Notes under the pieces: model-generated
Told to the model about the DNA's origin: nothing
The model's database searches: none
Seen by the model: the letters and a program-made list of their open reading frames with translations, nothing else
Translations under genes and position numbers: made by a program
Part shown: in pieces, positions 1-6,961 of the stretch
Position numbering within the stretch: position 1 is the first letter of the stretch
Layout of the letters: the number at the start of each line of letters is the position of its first letter
NCBI RefSeq assembly: GCF_947253225.1
Contig: NZ_CAMXYR010000053.1
Location: 1 to 9,608, forward strand
Reading direction: 5' to 3'
Source of the DNA: an uncultured Anaerococcus sp.
GTDB lineage: Bacteria; Bacillota; Clostridia; Tissierellales; Peptoniphilaceae
DNA length: 9,608 nt

Positions 1-1158
1 GACAGCAATTGTCTTTATATCAATTATCTTCTTAGGATTGAATCTCTTAGACTTTTTCAATATAGATGTAAGATTGAATATTTTGAATTTTTCTATTTTC
101 TCATATATTTGATTAATCGGTATCCTAATATCTAAAAATTTACGACTAACCTCACCATTTTCCATTTGCAAACTTAAATCTTCAAGAAAACTTTCATATC
201 CTTTATCGTATTCCTCAATACTTCTAGCAACATCATCAAAGAATATCAAACTATCTTTACTGAGATAATCTAAAAACGAATCATAATTGTCATTTCTATA
301 AGGATTAAGCAAGTCAACATTTGAAACATACATCCTTTCTTCTATGAACGAAATTATTTGTCTGCACTTATCCAAAAGCTTTCTAGTGGTTTGGTCATTG
401 TCCTTATTTTCAATTGAAGACATATCATCATTTATACTATCAATAACTTTTGAAAAGTCATCTTTCGTATATAGAAGCTCACAAACAGGACTAATTTCTA
501 CTTCTGAAATTTTCTCTAATGTTCTTTGACTATCTTTATCAAAAAATCTTATCGAATCAACTTCATCATCAAATAGTTCCAACCTTACTGGATTATCATA
601 TGAAACTGGCCAAAAATCTATAATAGAGCCCCTCTTAGAAAAATCACCCTTGCTTTCAACTAAACTTGTAGGATTGTAGTTCAAGTCAATTAGTTTTTCT
701 ATAAACTCATCAATGTTAATTATATCTTCATTCTTAATATTAACAAAAGACCTGTTAAATTCATCTAAAGTTGTCAACTTATTTGTCAATGCATTTAGAC
801 TTGTTACTATTATTTGTTTTTCACCACTTGAAATTTTAGTTAAAACACTTATTCTCTGAGAAAGTTTCTTATTATCAATTGATTTTATATTATAATAATT
901 TATATCAATACTTGGATATAAAATCGCTATCTTCTCTTCTTCTACGCCATTAATATCATCTACATATTTTAAAGCTCTTTTTTCATTTTCTGCAATTATA
1001 ATTGTATTTTTATTAATTTTTTTAAACAAAGCAAGGACTAAATGAGGTTTAAATCCGTCAGTTAGTCCTGATAAGTAGATTGGAGAATAATCATTTATAT
1101 TATTCTCAATTTCTTTAATTTGCTTTAATGAATTTATTTTATCTACTAATTCGTTCAT
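1..1158 (-). CDS. mfd: Transcription-repair coupling factor Mfd, N-terminal part (runs off window edge)
   Basis: Mfd is a DNA translocase that removes RNA polymerase stalled at lesions and recruits UvrA. Only the first 386 codons lie in the window; the frame stays open to base 1, so the C-terminal part, about two thirds of a usual 1100-1200 residue protein, is missing. The visible part matches the UvrB-like N-terminal module: SKGDFSKRGSIIDFWPV at about residues 169-185, followed by NPVRLELFDDEVDSIRFF at 189-206, corresponds to the conserved RGGIIDIFP and PVRIEFFDDEVDSIR blocks of Mfd and UvrB. The RNA polymerase-binding and helicase domains are not present here. The ATG shares one base with the pth stop codon (TGATG) and is preceded by GGAAG seven bases upstream, which suggests translational coupling. 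Its position after pth matches the Bacillus spoVC-mfd neighbourhood. UvrB is the alternative, but gene order and the long divergent N-terminus favour Mfd. Confidence 0.93.
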   Translation of the reverse strand, partial: MNELVDKINSLKQIKEIENNINDYSPIYLSGLTDGFKPHLVLALFKKINKNTIIIAENEKRALKYVDDINGVEEEKIAILYPSIDINYYNIKSIDNKKLSQRISVLTKISSGEKQIIVTSLNALTNKLTTLDEFNRSFVNIKNEDIINIDEFIEKLIDLNYNPTSLVESKGDFSKRGSIIDFWPVSYDNPVRLELFDDEVDSIRFFDKDSQRTLEKISEVEISPVCELLYTKDDFSKVIDSINDDMSSIENKDNDQTTRKLLDKCRQIISFIEERMYVSNVDLLNPYRNDNYDSFLDYLSKDSLIFFDDVARSIEEYDKGYESFLEDLSLQMENGEVSRKFLDIRIPINQIYEKIEKFKIFNLTSILKKSKRFNPKKIIDIKTIAV

Positions 1159-1739
1159 CAATTATCTTCCAACAATCTAATTGAGTTAAATTTATTCATT
1201 GATTTATCAATACCATCTTTTATCATTAGTTCAATTGCATCTGCTGCAAGTCCTATCTCATCTCTCATTACACTGGCTTCTTTTTCCGAAAATCCGCTCA
1301 ATACAAAATTTGCTAGATCCATATAATCAGGTTTTTTACCAACAGAAATTTTTATCCTAGGGAAACTATCATCCTGAATCTGATAGATAATTGATTTCAT
1401 ACCATTATGAGTTCCTGCAGAGCCTTTTTTTCTAATTCTTATTGAACCAAAGTTAATATCTATATCATCATACACAACAATTAACTTATCAGAATCAAAT
1501 TTATAAAAATTTTTAATATCTCTAACTGCTTCTCCAGAGTTATTCATATAGGTTTGGGGCTTTATGAGCATAACTTTATGGCCAGAAATCATTCCCTGAC
1601 CATAAAGTGATTTGAATTTTAATTTCTTAACATCTATGCCATACTTATCTGCCAGATAATCAATGGTTAAAAAGCCAGCATTATGCCTAGTATTTTCATA
1701 TTGTAAACCTGGATTTCCTAATCCAACTATATAATACAT
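1158..1739 (-). CDS. pth: Peptidyl-tRNA hydrolase
   Basis: Pth cleaves the ester bond of peptidyl-tRNAs that drop off the ribosome, recycling the tRNA in the cytoplasm. The 193-residue length is typical of the family. Signature blocks are visible: VGLGNPGLQYENTRHNAGF at residues 5-23 (substrate-contacting N9 and catalytic H19), KPQTYMNNSGEAV at 60-72 (the family's M-N pair at M65-N66), VVYDDIDINFG at 88-98 with catalytic-partner D91, and GTHNGMKSI starting at 109 with N112. Two small departures are Y90 where many homologues have His, and T110 where Gly is usual; neither removes a core catalytic residue. The ATG directly follows the prs stop (TAAATG) with no good ribosome binding site, so translation probably depends on ribosomes finishing prs. 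In Bacillus the same gene (spoVC) also sits between prs and mfd, but with ctc in between; ctc is absent here. Confidence 0.97.
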   Translation of the reverse strand: MYYIVGLGNPGLQYENTRHNAGFLTIDYLADKYGIDVKKLKFKSLYGQGMISGHKVMLIKPQTYMNNSGEAVRDIKNFYKFDSDKLIVVYDDIDINFGSIRIRKKGSAGTHNGMKSIIYQIQDDSFPRIKISVGKKPDYMDLANFVLSGFSEKEASVMRDEIGLAADAIELMIKDGIDKSMNKFNSIRLLEDN

Positions 1740-2729
1740 TTATCTACCATCTACAAATAATCCACTTATTGACTCATAAGTATTTATTCTATGAATTGCT
1801 TCAGATAATAGTGGTGCTATAGACATTTGTGTTATCTTGTCTATTTTTTTATCTTCAGTTAAAGCAATTGTATCAGTAACTACTACTTCCTTAACACTAG
1901 ATTTATTTATTCTCTCTATAGCATTTCCACTAAATACACCATGTGTAGCTACAAGATATACATCCTTTGCTCCGCTATTTATTAGGAACTCTCCAGCATT
2001 AGTTATAGTTCCAGCTGTATCAATCATGTCATCTACTATTATTGCATGCTTACCCTTGTAATCTCCAATAACAGACATAACTTCTGAGACATTAGGTCTA
2101 GGTCTTCTTTTTTCAATAATAGCTATAGGTAGTTTTAAGTAGTCAGCAAATTCTCTAGCTCTTCTCACTCCCCCAAGGTCAGGACTTACCACAACATATT
2201 CATCAGGCCTATCATAAGCAAAATCCTTAAAATGAGTTGATAAGAGTCTTATTGCTGAAAAATGATCTACAGGAATATCAAAATATCCTTGTATTTGTCC
2301 AGCATGAAGATCCATTGTAATTACTCTATCTGCACCAGCAACAGTAAGAAGGTTCGCAACTAGCTTTGCAGTTATAGGTTCACGACCTCTTGTTTTTCTA
2401 TCTTGTCTAGCATAACCATAGTAAGGAATAATAGCATTAATATATCCAGCAGAGGCTCTTCTACAAGCATCTATCATTATTAAAAGCTCCATCAAGTTAT
2501 CATTTGTTGGGTTTGAGGTAGGTTGCATTATATATACATCCTTGCCTCTGATAGATTCATTAATCTTTATAGAAATTTCCCCATCTTGAAATTTTTCTAT
2601 ATCAGCCTTGCCTAAAGATACTCCCAAATACTTTGCAACACTCTCTGCAAGTGCTTTGTTAGAATTACCAGATAAAAGTTTTAGTTCTCCTCTTTGAATA
2701 TATGAGCCACCATTACAACTAGATGTCAT
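1740..2729 (-). CDS. prs: Ribose-phosphate pyrophosphokinase (PRPP synthetase), class I
   Basis: Prs transfers pyrophosphate from ATP to ribose 5-phosphate, making PRPP for purine, pyrimidine, NAD, histidine and tryptophan synthesis. The 329 residues are slightly longer than the usual 310-320 because of a few extra N-terminal residues. Visible motifs are IPYYGYARQDRKTRGREPIT (ATP-binding region), MDLHAGQIQGYFDIPVDH, VVSPDLGGVRRAREFAD, the flexible-loop KRRPRPN, and the PRPP-binding loop IVDDMIDTAGTITNAG. The start is well supported: AAGGAG lies five bases before the ATG, inside the last codons of glmU, and the ATG overlaps the glmU stop by four bases (ATGA), a coupled arrangement. The glmU-prs pair is conserved across Firmicutes. 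With RpiB and DeoD close by, the locus collects enzymes that produce or consume ribose phosphates. Confidence 0.98.
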   Translation of the reverse strand: MTSSCNGGSYIQRGELKLLSGNSNKALAESVAKYLGVSLGKADIEKFQDGEISIKINESIRGKDVYIMQPTSNPTNDNLMELLIMIDACRRASAGYINAIIPYYGYARQDRKTRGREPITAKLVANLLTVAGADRVITMDLHAGQIQGYFDIPVDHFSAIRLLSTHFKDFAYDRPDEYVVVSPDLGGVRRAREFADYLKLPIAIIEKRRPRPNVSEVMSVIGDYKGKHAIIVDDMIDTAGTITNAGEFLINSGAKDVYLVATHGVFSGNAIERINKSSVKEVVVTDTIALTEDKKIDKITQMSIAPLLSEAIHRINTYESISGLFVDGR

Positions 2730-4120
2730 TTTTTCTCCTTTAGTTTTTCTTGATCTCTCTTTTTCTTTTTTTCTACATAACCTGCGATATTTTTTTGATC
2801 TGCACGTTCAATTGATAACTCACCTTTATCAATATTTTTAGTTATAGTTGAACCCGCTGCTACATAAGCTTCTTCTGCAATATTTACAGGAGCAACTATG
2901 TTGGAGTTAGATCCTATGAAAGCATCATCACCAACTACAGACCTATGTTTAAATTTACCATCATAATTAACAAAAATCACGCCACAACCGACATTTATGT
3001 TCATACCCAAGTCAGAATCACCTATATATGCCAAATGTCCTGCTTTTGTTCCTTGTCCAAGACTAGCATTTTTAACTTCAACAAAGTTACCAATATGAAC
3101 ATCTTTTCCGATTTTTGCATTTGGTCTAAGATGTGAATATGGTCCAATGTTGCTATTTTCTTCCATAATGGAATTTTCTATTACAGAATTGTCTATCCTG
3201 ACATTATTATGAATTATAGAATTATCAATTCTACTAGAGCCTTCAATTATACAAGCAGAACCGATCTCAGTTTTACCCGTGATTTTTATATTACCAGAAA
3301 TTACAGTATCTCTACCTATCTTAACACCAGGTTCAATTGAAACTATATCAGGGGTTTCAATTATCACACCATCTAGCATGTAAGCTTCATTGATTTTTTT
3401 TCTTAGTATTTTACAAGCATCTGCAAGCTCTTTTTTATTATTTATACCATAAAACAATTCAGAATTTTCATTAACAAAAGCACTAGCTTTTTTTCCATTG
3501 TTGGATATTATTGATATACAATCTGTTAAATAAAGTTCATTTTGAGCGTTATTAGTATCAATCTGCTTGATAGAATCCTTTAAATCTTTGCCCTTGAATA
3601 TATAAATCCCTGTGTTTATTTCGTTAATTCCCATTTGCTGGTCAGTTAAATCTTTATGCTCTGTAATTTTGGTAAATTCTCCACTATTATTTCTTATAAT
3701 CCTACCGTAACCACTAGGATTAGAAACTTTTGTAGATAGGACAGAAACATTACTACTTGTTTCTATATGACTATTTACAAATTCTTTAAGAGACTCTTTA
3801 CTAATTAAAGGTATATCTCCATTAAGGACTAAGACTTCATCAGTATCACCTATATAATCACTTGCTAGAGAAACTGCATACCCAGTTCCATATGGATAAT
3901 TTTCACCGATTTTTTGCTCGATGATTTTTATACCTTCAAACATTTCAATAAGTTTGTCGTTATTAGTTCCAGAAATAATAATAGTTTCTGAATCATCAAA
4001 CTGACTAGCTTCATATACATATTTTATAATTTCTTTATTTAAAATCTTGTGAAGGACTTTTGAAGTAGATGACTTCATTCTTGTTCCCTCACCTGCAGCC
4101 ATTATTATTACTTTTAACAT
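2726..4120 (-). CDS. glmU: Bifunctional GlmU: GlcN-1-P acetyltransferase / GlcNAc-1-P uridylyltransferase
   Basis: GlmU acetylates glucosamine 1-phosphate and then joins the product to UTP, giving UDP-GlcNAc for peptidoglycan and other wall polymers. The 464-residue length is normal. Residues 1-230 form the nucleotidyltransferase domain: IIMAAGEGTRMKS at 5-17 and NGDIPL at 100-105, with metal-binding D102. From about 250 on, hexapeptide repeats form the left-handed beta-helix acetyltransferase domain; HLRPNAKIGKDVHIGNFVEV starts at 330, AGHLAYIGD at 360-368 carries the catalytic His (H362), then NYDGK and FIGSNSNIVAPV follow. Two oddities are a longer spacing before the GTG motif (Q69 to G78) than in E. 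coli, and a very Lys/Glu-rich tail from residue 450. The start lies four bases after the deoD stop. Only a weak GGA is seen upstream, so translation may be coupled to deoD. Confidence 0.98.
   Translation of the reverse strand: MLKVIIMAAGEGTRMKSSTSKVLHKILNKEIIKYVYEASQFDDSETIIISGTNNDKLIEMFEGIKIIEQKIGENYPYGTGYAVSLASDYIGDTDEVLVLNGDIPLISKESLKEFVNSHIETSSNVSVLSTKVSNPSGYGRIIRNNSGEFTKITEHKDLTDQQMGINEINTGIYIFKGKDLKDSIKQIDTNNAQNELYLTDCISIISNNGKKASAFVNENSELFYGINNKKELADACKILRKKINEAYMLDGVIIETPDIVSIEPGVKIGRDTVISGNIKITGKTEIGSACIIEGSSRIDNSIIHNNVRIDNSVIENSIMEENSNIGPYSHLRPNAKIGKDVHIGNFVEVKNASLGQGTKAGHLAYIGDSDLGMNINVGCGVIFVNYDGKFKHRSVVGDDAFIGSNSNIVAPVNIAEEAYVAAGSTITKNIDKGELSIERADQKNIAGYVEKKKKRDQEKLKEKK
2735..2740 (-). 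promoter_or_regulatory. Ribosome binding site of prs inside the glmU 3' end
   Basis: AAGGAG is read on the minus strand five bases before the prs ATG, within the Lys-rich last codons of glmU. It decides the prs start and shows that initiation is independent of, though probably helped by, glmU termination. Confidence 0.8.
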
Positions 4121-4124
4121 TTCT

Positions 4125-4844
4125 TTATTCCGGAGCTACTTCTAAGGCTAGCTTCATCATATTTGTATATGATGTTTGTCTATTTTCAGCACTATCAGCA
4201 ACATTTTCAACCAAAGAATCGCTAATTGTGAATATTCCTAGTCCCTTTTTACCATGTTTCCTTGCAGCCATAAATAAACCATATGATTCCATTTCAACAC
4301 ACAAAACTCCATATTTTTGTAGGTTTTGAAAGACTTCCTTAGGCATATCATTATAGAACTGATCTGAAGAATGTACTTGACCACAGTGGGTTGTAAAACC
4401 AAACTTATTTGATGTTTCGTATGCTTTTAGTAAAAGTTCAAAGTCTGGCGTTGGAGAGAAATGAACATTTCCAAATAGATTGTCGTTGATTGATGATTCT
4501 GAACAAGCTGATGATGCAATAACAATATCATGTAGTTTAACATCCTCTTGCATGCTACCAGCTGTTCCGACTCTTATGATTGTGTCAACATCATAAAAAG
4601 CAAAAAGTTCATTGTAATAAATCATTGCAGATGGAATTCCCATTCCGCTTCCCATAACTGATACTCTTTTTCCATTGTAATATCCTGTGAATCCTAACAT
4701 CCCTCTAGTGTTAGTAAATTCACTTACATCTGTCAAGAAATTATCAGCAATAAACTTAGCCCTGAGAGGATCTCCTGGCATAAGTACAGTATTTGCAATT
4801 TGATCAGCACTTGTTGCTGAAATATGTGGTGTAGGTATTGTCAA
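4125..4844 (-). CDS. deoD: Purine-nucleoside phosphorylase, DeoD type (TTG start)
   Basis: DeoD cleaves purine ribo- and deoxyribonucleosides with phosphate to free base and (deoxy)ribose 1-phosphate, in the purine salvage pathway. The 239-residue length fits the family. Visible motifs are TPHIS near the N-terminus (H7, matching the His that reaches into the neighbouring subunit in E. coli), MPGDPLRAKFIAD (22-34), NTRGMLGFTG (45-54), IIRVGTAG (89-96) with R91, VEMES (183-187) and TISDS (206-210) with the probable catalytic acid D209. The start codon is TTG, six bases after a clear AAGGAG. The next ATG is codon 22 inside the phosphate-binding motif, so it would lose essential sequence. A DeoD gene leading straight into glmU-prs is not part of the Bacillus order, and it links nucleoside salvage to PRPP synthesis. 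An 81-base gap separates it from rpiB. Confidence 0.97.
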   Translation of the reverse strand: MTIPTPHISATSADQIANTVLMPGDPLRAKFIADNFLTDVSEFTNTRGMLGFTGYYNGKRVSVMGSGMGIPSAMIYYNELFAFYDVDTIIRVGTAGSMQEDVKLHDIVIASSACSESSINDNLFGNVHFSPTPDFELLLKAYETSNKFGFTTHCGQVHSSDQFYNDMPKEVFQNLQKYGVLCVEMESYGLFMAARKHGKKGLGIFTISDSLVENVADSAENRQTSYTNMMKLALEVAPE

Positions 4845-4850
4845 ATTAAT

Positions 4851-4856
4851 CTCCTT
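4851..4856 (-). promoter_or_regulatory. Ribosome binding site fixing the TTG start of deoD
   Basis: AAGGAG is read on the minus strand six bases upstream of TTG at 4844-4842. No ATG or GTG lies at a comparable distance in the deoD frame, so this site is the main support for the TTG start. Confidence 0.8.
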
Positions 4857-4873
4857 TTTAATTTATCTCATGT

Positions 4874-4879
4874 ATTATA
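4874..4879 (-). promoter_or_regulatory. Candidate -10 element upstream of deoD
   Basis: A perfect TATAAT is read on the minus strand in the 81-base rpiB-deoD gap, about 30 bases before the TTG start. I find no convincing -35 at 16-18 bases and no TGn extension; only A-rich DNA lies upstream. It could start a deoD-glmU-prs-pth-mfd transcript, but TATAAT in such AT-rich DNA can arise by chance. The gap shows no clear rpiB terminator, so readthrough from rpiB is equally possible. Confidence 0.35.
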
Positions 4880-4925
4880 ATAACATTTTTTTATTATTTT
4901 GGGTATTTTATTTTCACAATAATTA

Positions 4926-5366
4926 TTAATCTTGTTCAATTTGCGTTATTTTGTCTACTCTTCTTTGATGTCTCCCTCCTTCAAATTGAGTATTTATAAA
5001 TTCATCTACAAGCATTCTGCAAGTTTCGCTGCCTATTACTCGTGCTCCAATACATAAAATATTAGCATTGTTGTGAGCCCTACTCATTCTTGCAGAAAAA
5101 GCTTCCGATACACATGCAGCTCTTATGCCCTTAACTTTATTAGCTGATATGCTCATGCCAAGTCCTGTGCCACAAATCAAAATTCCAAAATCTGCCCTTC
5201 CACTCAGGATTTCTTCACACGCTTTTTTAGCATAGTCACTATAATCAACTGACTTATTATCAAAAGCTCCCACATGAATAACTTCGTGTCCTAAACTTTC
5301 AATCTCATTTTTAACAATCTCTACTAAATCAAGACCACCATGGTCATTGCCAATTACAAATTTCAT
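4926..5366 (-). CDS. rpiB: Ribose-5-phosphate isomerase B
   Basis: RpiB interconverts ribulose 5-phosphate and ribose 5-phosphate in the non-oxidative pentose phosphate pathway. The protein is 146 residues, the usual length. Motifs cover the protein: GNDHGG at 6-11 (D8, H9), DYSDYA at 41-46, ICGTGLGMSISANKVKGIRA at 64-83 with catalytic-base C65 and T67, SRAHNNANILCIGARVIG at 95-112 with H98 and N99, and GGRHQRRVDKI near the end. The Cys marks it as the RpiB type rather than the related galactose-6-phosphate isomerase LacA, although substrate range within the RpiB/LacAB family cannot be fixed by sequence alone. The start is well supported by AAAGGAGG four bases before the ATG. It is divergent from murC and lies upstream of deoD-glmU-prs, so its product could feed Prs directly. 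Confidence 0.96.
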   Translation of the reverse strand: MKFVIGNDHGGLDLVEIVKNEIESLGHEVIHVGAFDNKSVDYSDYAKKACEEILSGRADFGILICGTGLGMSISANKVKGIRAACVSEAFSARMSRAHNNANILCIGARVIGSETCRMLVDEFINTQFEGGRHQRRVDKITQIEQD

Positions 5367-5370
5367 ATTC

Positions 5371-5378
5371 CCTCCTTT
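5371..5378 (-). promoter_or_regulatory. Strong ribosome binding site of rpiB
   Basis: AAAGGAGG on the minus strand, four bases before the rpiB ATG, is the most complete Shine-Dalgarno sequence in the window and fixes the rpiB start. Confidence 0.85.
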
Positions 5379-5384
5379 GGTATT

Positions 5385-5412
5385 AATATACTTTTAGCCA
5401 CAATCTAATCAA
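5385..5412 (-). promoter_or_regulatory. Candidate sigma-A promoter for rpiB
   Basis: On the minus strand TTGATT (5412-5407) and TATATT (5390-5385) are separated by 16 bases, close to the housekeeping consensus. Transcription would begin around 5376-5380, giving a very short leader that starts almost at the ribosome binding site. The placement is good but the DNA is AT-rich, so this is a prediction. Confidence 0.5.
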
Positions 5413-5426
5413 TCTATTTCAAGAAC

Positions 5427-5441
5427 TTGATATTCTATCAA
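5427..5441. repeat. Short palindrome between the divergent rpiB and murC promoters
   Basis: TTGATA-TTC-TATCAA is a perfect inverted repeat with 6-base arms and a 3-base centre. It lies just upstream of the murC -10 and behind the rpiB -35, where a shared regulator could act. A second small palindrome, ATATT-A-AATAT, starts at its last base (5441-5451). In DNA this AT-rich such repeats are expected now and then, so an operator role is only a possibility. Confidence 0.3.
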
Positions 5442-5450
5442 TATTAAATA

Positions 5451-5459
5451 TGGTATAAT
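5451..5459 (+). promoter_or_regulatory. Extended -10 promoter element for murC
   Basis: TGGTATAAT is a perfect TATAAT with the upstream TGn extension. The best -35-like hexamer, TTGATA at 5427, is 21 bases away, which is too far, and the properly spaced sequence TATTCT is poor; an extended -10 can work without a good -35. Transcription would start near 5466 and give a leader of about 35 bases. That leader holds a small palindrome (TTTAG-A-CTAAA, 5476-5486) just before the ribosome binding site AAGGAG at 5490-5495. Confidence 0.6.
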
Positions 5460-5500
5460 AAAAATAAGTATACAGTTTAGACTAAAATTAAGGAGAATAT

Positions 5501-6898
5501 ATGTTTGAATTTAATCTTGATAAACATGAATATAAATATGTTCACTTCATAGGGATTGGCGGAATTTCTATGAGTGGGTTAGCTCAACTACTTTTGGCTA
5601 AGGGTTATGAAGTGTCTGGTTCCGATAGGGCAGATACAAAGATTATAAATCATTTAAGAGATCTTGGCGCAAAAATATATATTGGGCAAAAGAAAGAAAA
5701 TATTACTAACCCAGACTTGGTAGTATATACCGATGCAATACTGGATGACAATGAAGAGTTAATAGCAGCTAAAAATGTAGGATGTCCTGTAGTAACAAGA
5801 GGTGTTTTTCTAGGAGCCTTGATGAGAAACTATAAAAATTCAATTGCAGTTTCTGGTTCTCACGGCAAATCCACAACAACATCTATGATTTCAAAAATAT
5901 TGATGCATTCGAATGTAGATGCTACAATTCTACTTGGCGGCGTTCTTGAGGAAATGAGAGGAAATGTAAGAGTAGGTTCAGAAGATTATTTAGTTACTGA
6001 AGCTTGTGAATACAAAGGAAACATTAGATACTATTACCCTCAAACACTAATAGTTCTAAATATTGACGAAGATCATTTAGATTATTATAAAGACTTGGAT
6101 GATATCGTAAATACATTTAAAGAATACTTATCCAATCAAGATGAAAATTCCATTACCATAACTAACCTAAATGAAGAAAACAATAAATTAATCTTTGATT
6201 CTGTTAAGGGAAGACTTATTACATATGCCCAAGAAAATAATCAAGCAGATTATAATGCTGTAAATATTAAATTTGATGACTTAGGTAGACCTAACTTTGA
6301 TTTAAGATTCCCTAACGGAAATTTAGAACACTTTGAATTAGGAGTTATAGGCAGACACAATATAAATAATGCCATGGCTTCAATCATTGCTACTTATGAA
6401 AATGGGATTGATATTTCAACAATAAGGAATAATATCCTAAAATATACAGGTCTTGATAGGAGAATGCAAATTATTGGAGATGTTGGTGGGGCAACAATTA
6501 TGACCGATTATGGTCATCATCCTTCTGAGATTAAAGTCACCCTGGATGCTGTTGCTGAGCATACAAAAGGTAAATTAATCTGTGTATGGCAACCTCATAC
6601 TTATAGTAGGACAAAAACACTATTCAATGATTTCTTAAATTGTTTTGATGCTGCTGATGAAGTAATAGTAACTGATATTTATGCCGCAAGAGAAAAATTC
6701 GACCCAAGTATCCATTCCAAAGATGTGGTAGATGCTTTAGTTAGAAAAGGAATTAATGCTAAATATATAGGTGAATTCGAAGATGCTAGAGATTATATAT
6801 ATACAATAATAAATAAAAATGATTTAGTTATTACAACTGGTTGTGGTAATCCAGATGTTTTAGCAAGAATGATTGTTGAAGATAGTAAAAATATGTAA
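5501..6898 (+). CDS. murC: UDP-N-acetylmuramate--L-alanine ligase
   Basis: MurC adds L-alanine to UDP-MurNAc using ATP, the first amino-acid step of peptidoglycan precursor synthesis in the cytoplasm. The 465 residues agree with the usual 430-490. The N-terminal domain shows HFIGIGGISMSGLAQLL (15-31) and GSDRAD, which bind the UDP sugar. The central ATPase domain has the P-loop SGSHGKSTTT (118-127), with Ser instead of the more usual Thr in GTHGKTTT, then TEACEYKGN (166-174), NIDEDHLDYY (187-196) and GRHNINNAMASI. The C-terminal domain has GLDRRMQ, TDYGHHPSEI (335-344) and QPHTYSRT. DYGHHP and the EACEYKGN block fit MurC better than the related ligases MurD, MurE, MurF or Mpl. The ATG has AAGGAG five bases upstream. 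The gene stands alone between a divergent promoter region and a terminator, so it is probably transcribed singly. Confidence 0.96.
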   Translation: MFEFNLDKHEYKYVHFIGIGGISMSGLAQLLLAKGYEVSGSDRADTKIINHLRDLGAKIYIGQKKENITNPDLVVYTDAILDDNEELIAAKNVGCPVVTRGVFLGALMRNYKNSIAVSGSHGKSTTTSMISKILMHSNVDATILLGGVLEEMRGNVRVGSEDYLVTEACEYKGNIRYYYPQTLIVLNIDEDHLDYYKDLDDIVNTFKEYLSNQDENSITITNLNEENNKLIFDSVKGRLITYAQENNQADYNAVNIKFDDLGRPNFDLRFPNGNLEHFELGVIGRHNINNAMASIIATYENGIDISTIRNNILKYTGLDRRMQIIGDVGGATIMTDYGHHPSEIKVTLDAVAEHTKGKLICVWQPHTYSRTKTLFNDFLNCFDAADEVIVTDIYAAREKFDPSIHSKDVVDALVRKGINAKYIGEFEDARDYIYTIINKNDLVITTGCGNPDVLARMIVEDSKNM

Positions 6899-6900
6899 GC

Positions 6901-6938
6901 AAAAAGGCTAGCTAGTTTCTTACTAGCTAGCCTTTTTT
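6901..6938. terminator. Bidirectional intrinsic terminator between murC and mazF
   Basis: GGCTAGCTAGT (6906-6916) pairs perfectly with ACTAGCTAGCC (6922-6932) around a five-base loop. Six Ts follow on the plus strand and five As precede it, giving a T run on the minus strand as well. It lies between the convergent ends of murC and mazF and should stop transcripts from both sides. Each arm contains CTAGCTAG, itself a palindrome. Confidence 0.93.
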
Positions 6939-6961
6939 ATGTATTTTAGAGCTAACATTAA

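Noticed and set aside
344..529. Plus-strand open frame of 61 codons
   Set aside because: It lies antisense inside mfd, has no ribosome binding site or recognisable motif, and looks like a shadow frame.
1837..2061. Plus-strand open frame of 74 codons
   Set aside because: It is entirely antisense to the well-supported prs gene and encodes no recognisable domain.
2683..2693. AGAGGAGA-like sequence inside prs codons 13-15, suggesting a later start
   Set aside because: No ATG, GTG or TTG follows at a usable distance in frame, while the upstream ATG has a good AAGGAG.
2945..3136. Plus-strand open frame of 63 codons
   Set aside because: It is antisense to the glmU beta-helix repeats; its apparent regularity comes from that repeat structure.
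4069..4329. Plus-strand open frame of 86 codons with a hydrophobic start, possibly a small membrane protein
   Set aside because: It overlaps the deoD 3' end and glmU 5' end on the opposite strand. The leucine run is the complement of glmU codons, and there is no good ribosome binding site.
4839..4844. TTGACA on the minus strand, a perfect -35 hexamer
   Set aside because: It is the deoD start codon plus the next codon, preceded by AAGGAG, and has no matching -10 at the right distance.
5427..5459. TTGATA and TATAAT as a classical promoter pair for murC
   Set aside because: The spacer is 21 bases, too long for normal sigma-A recognition; the extended -10 reading is preferred.
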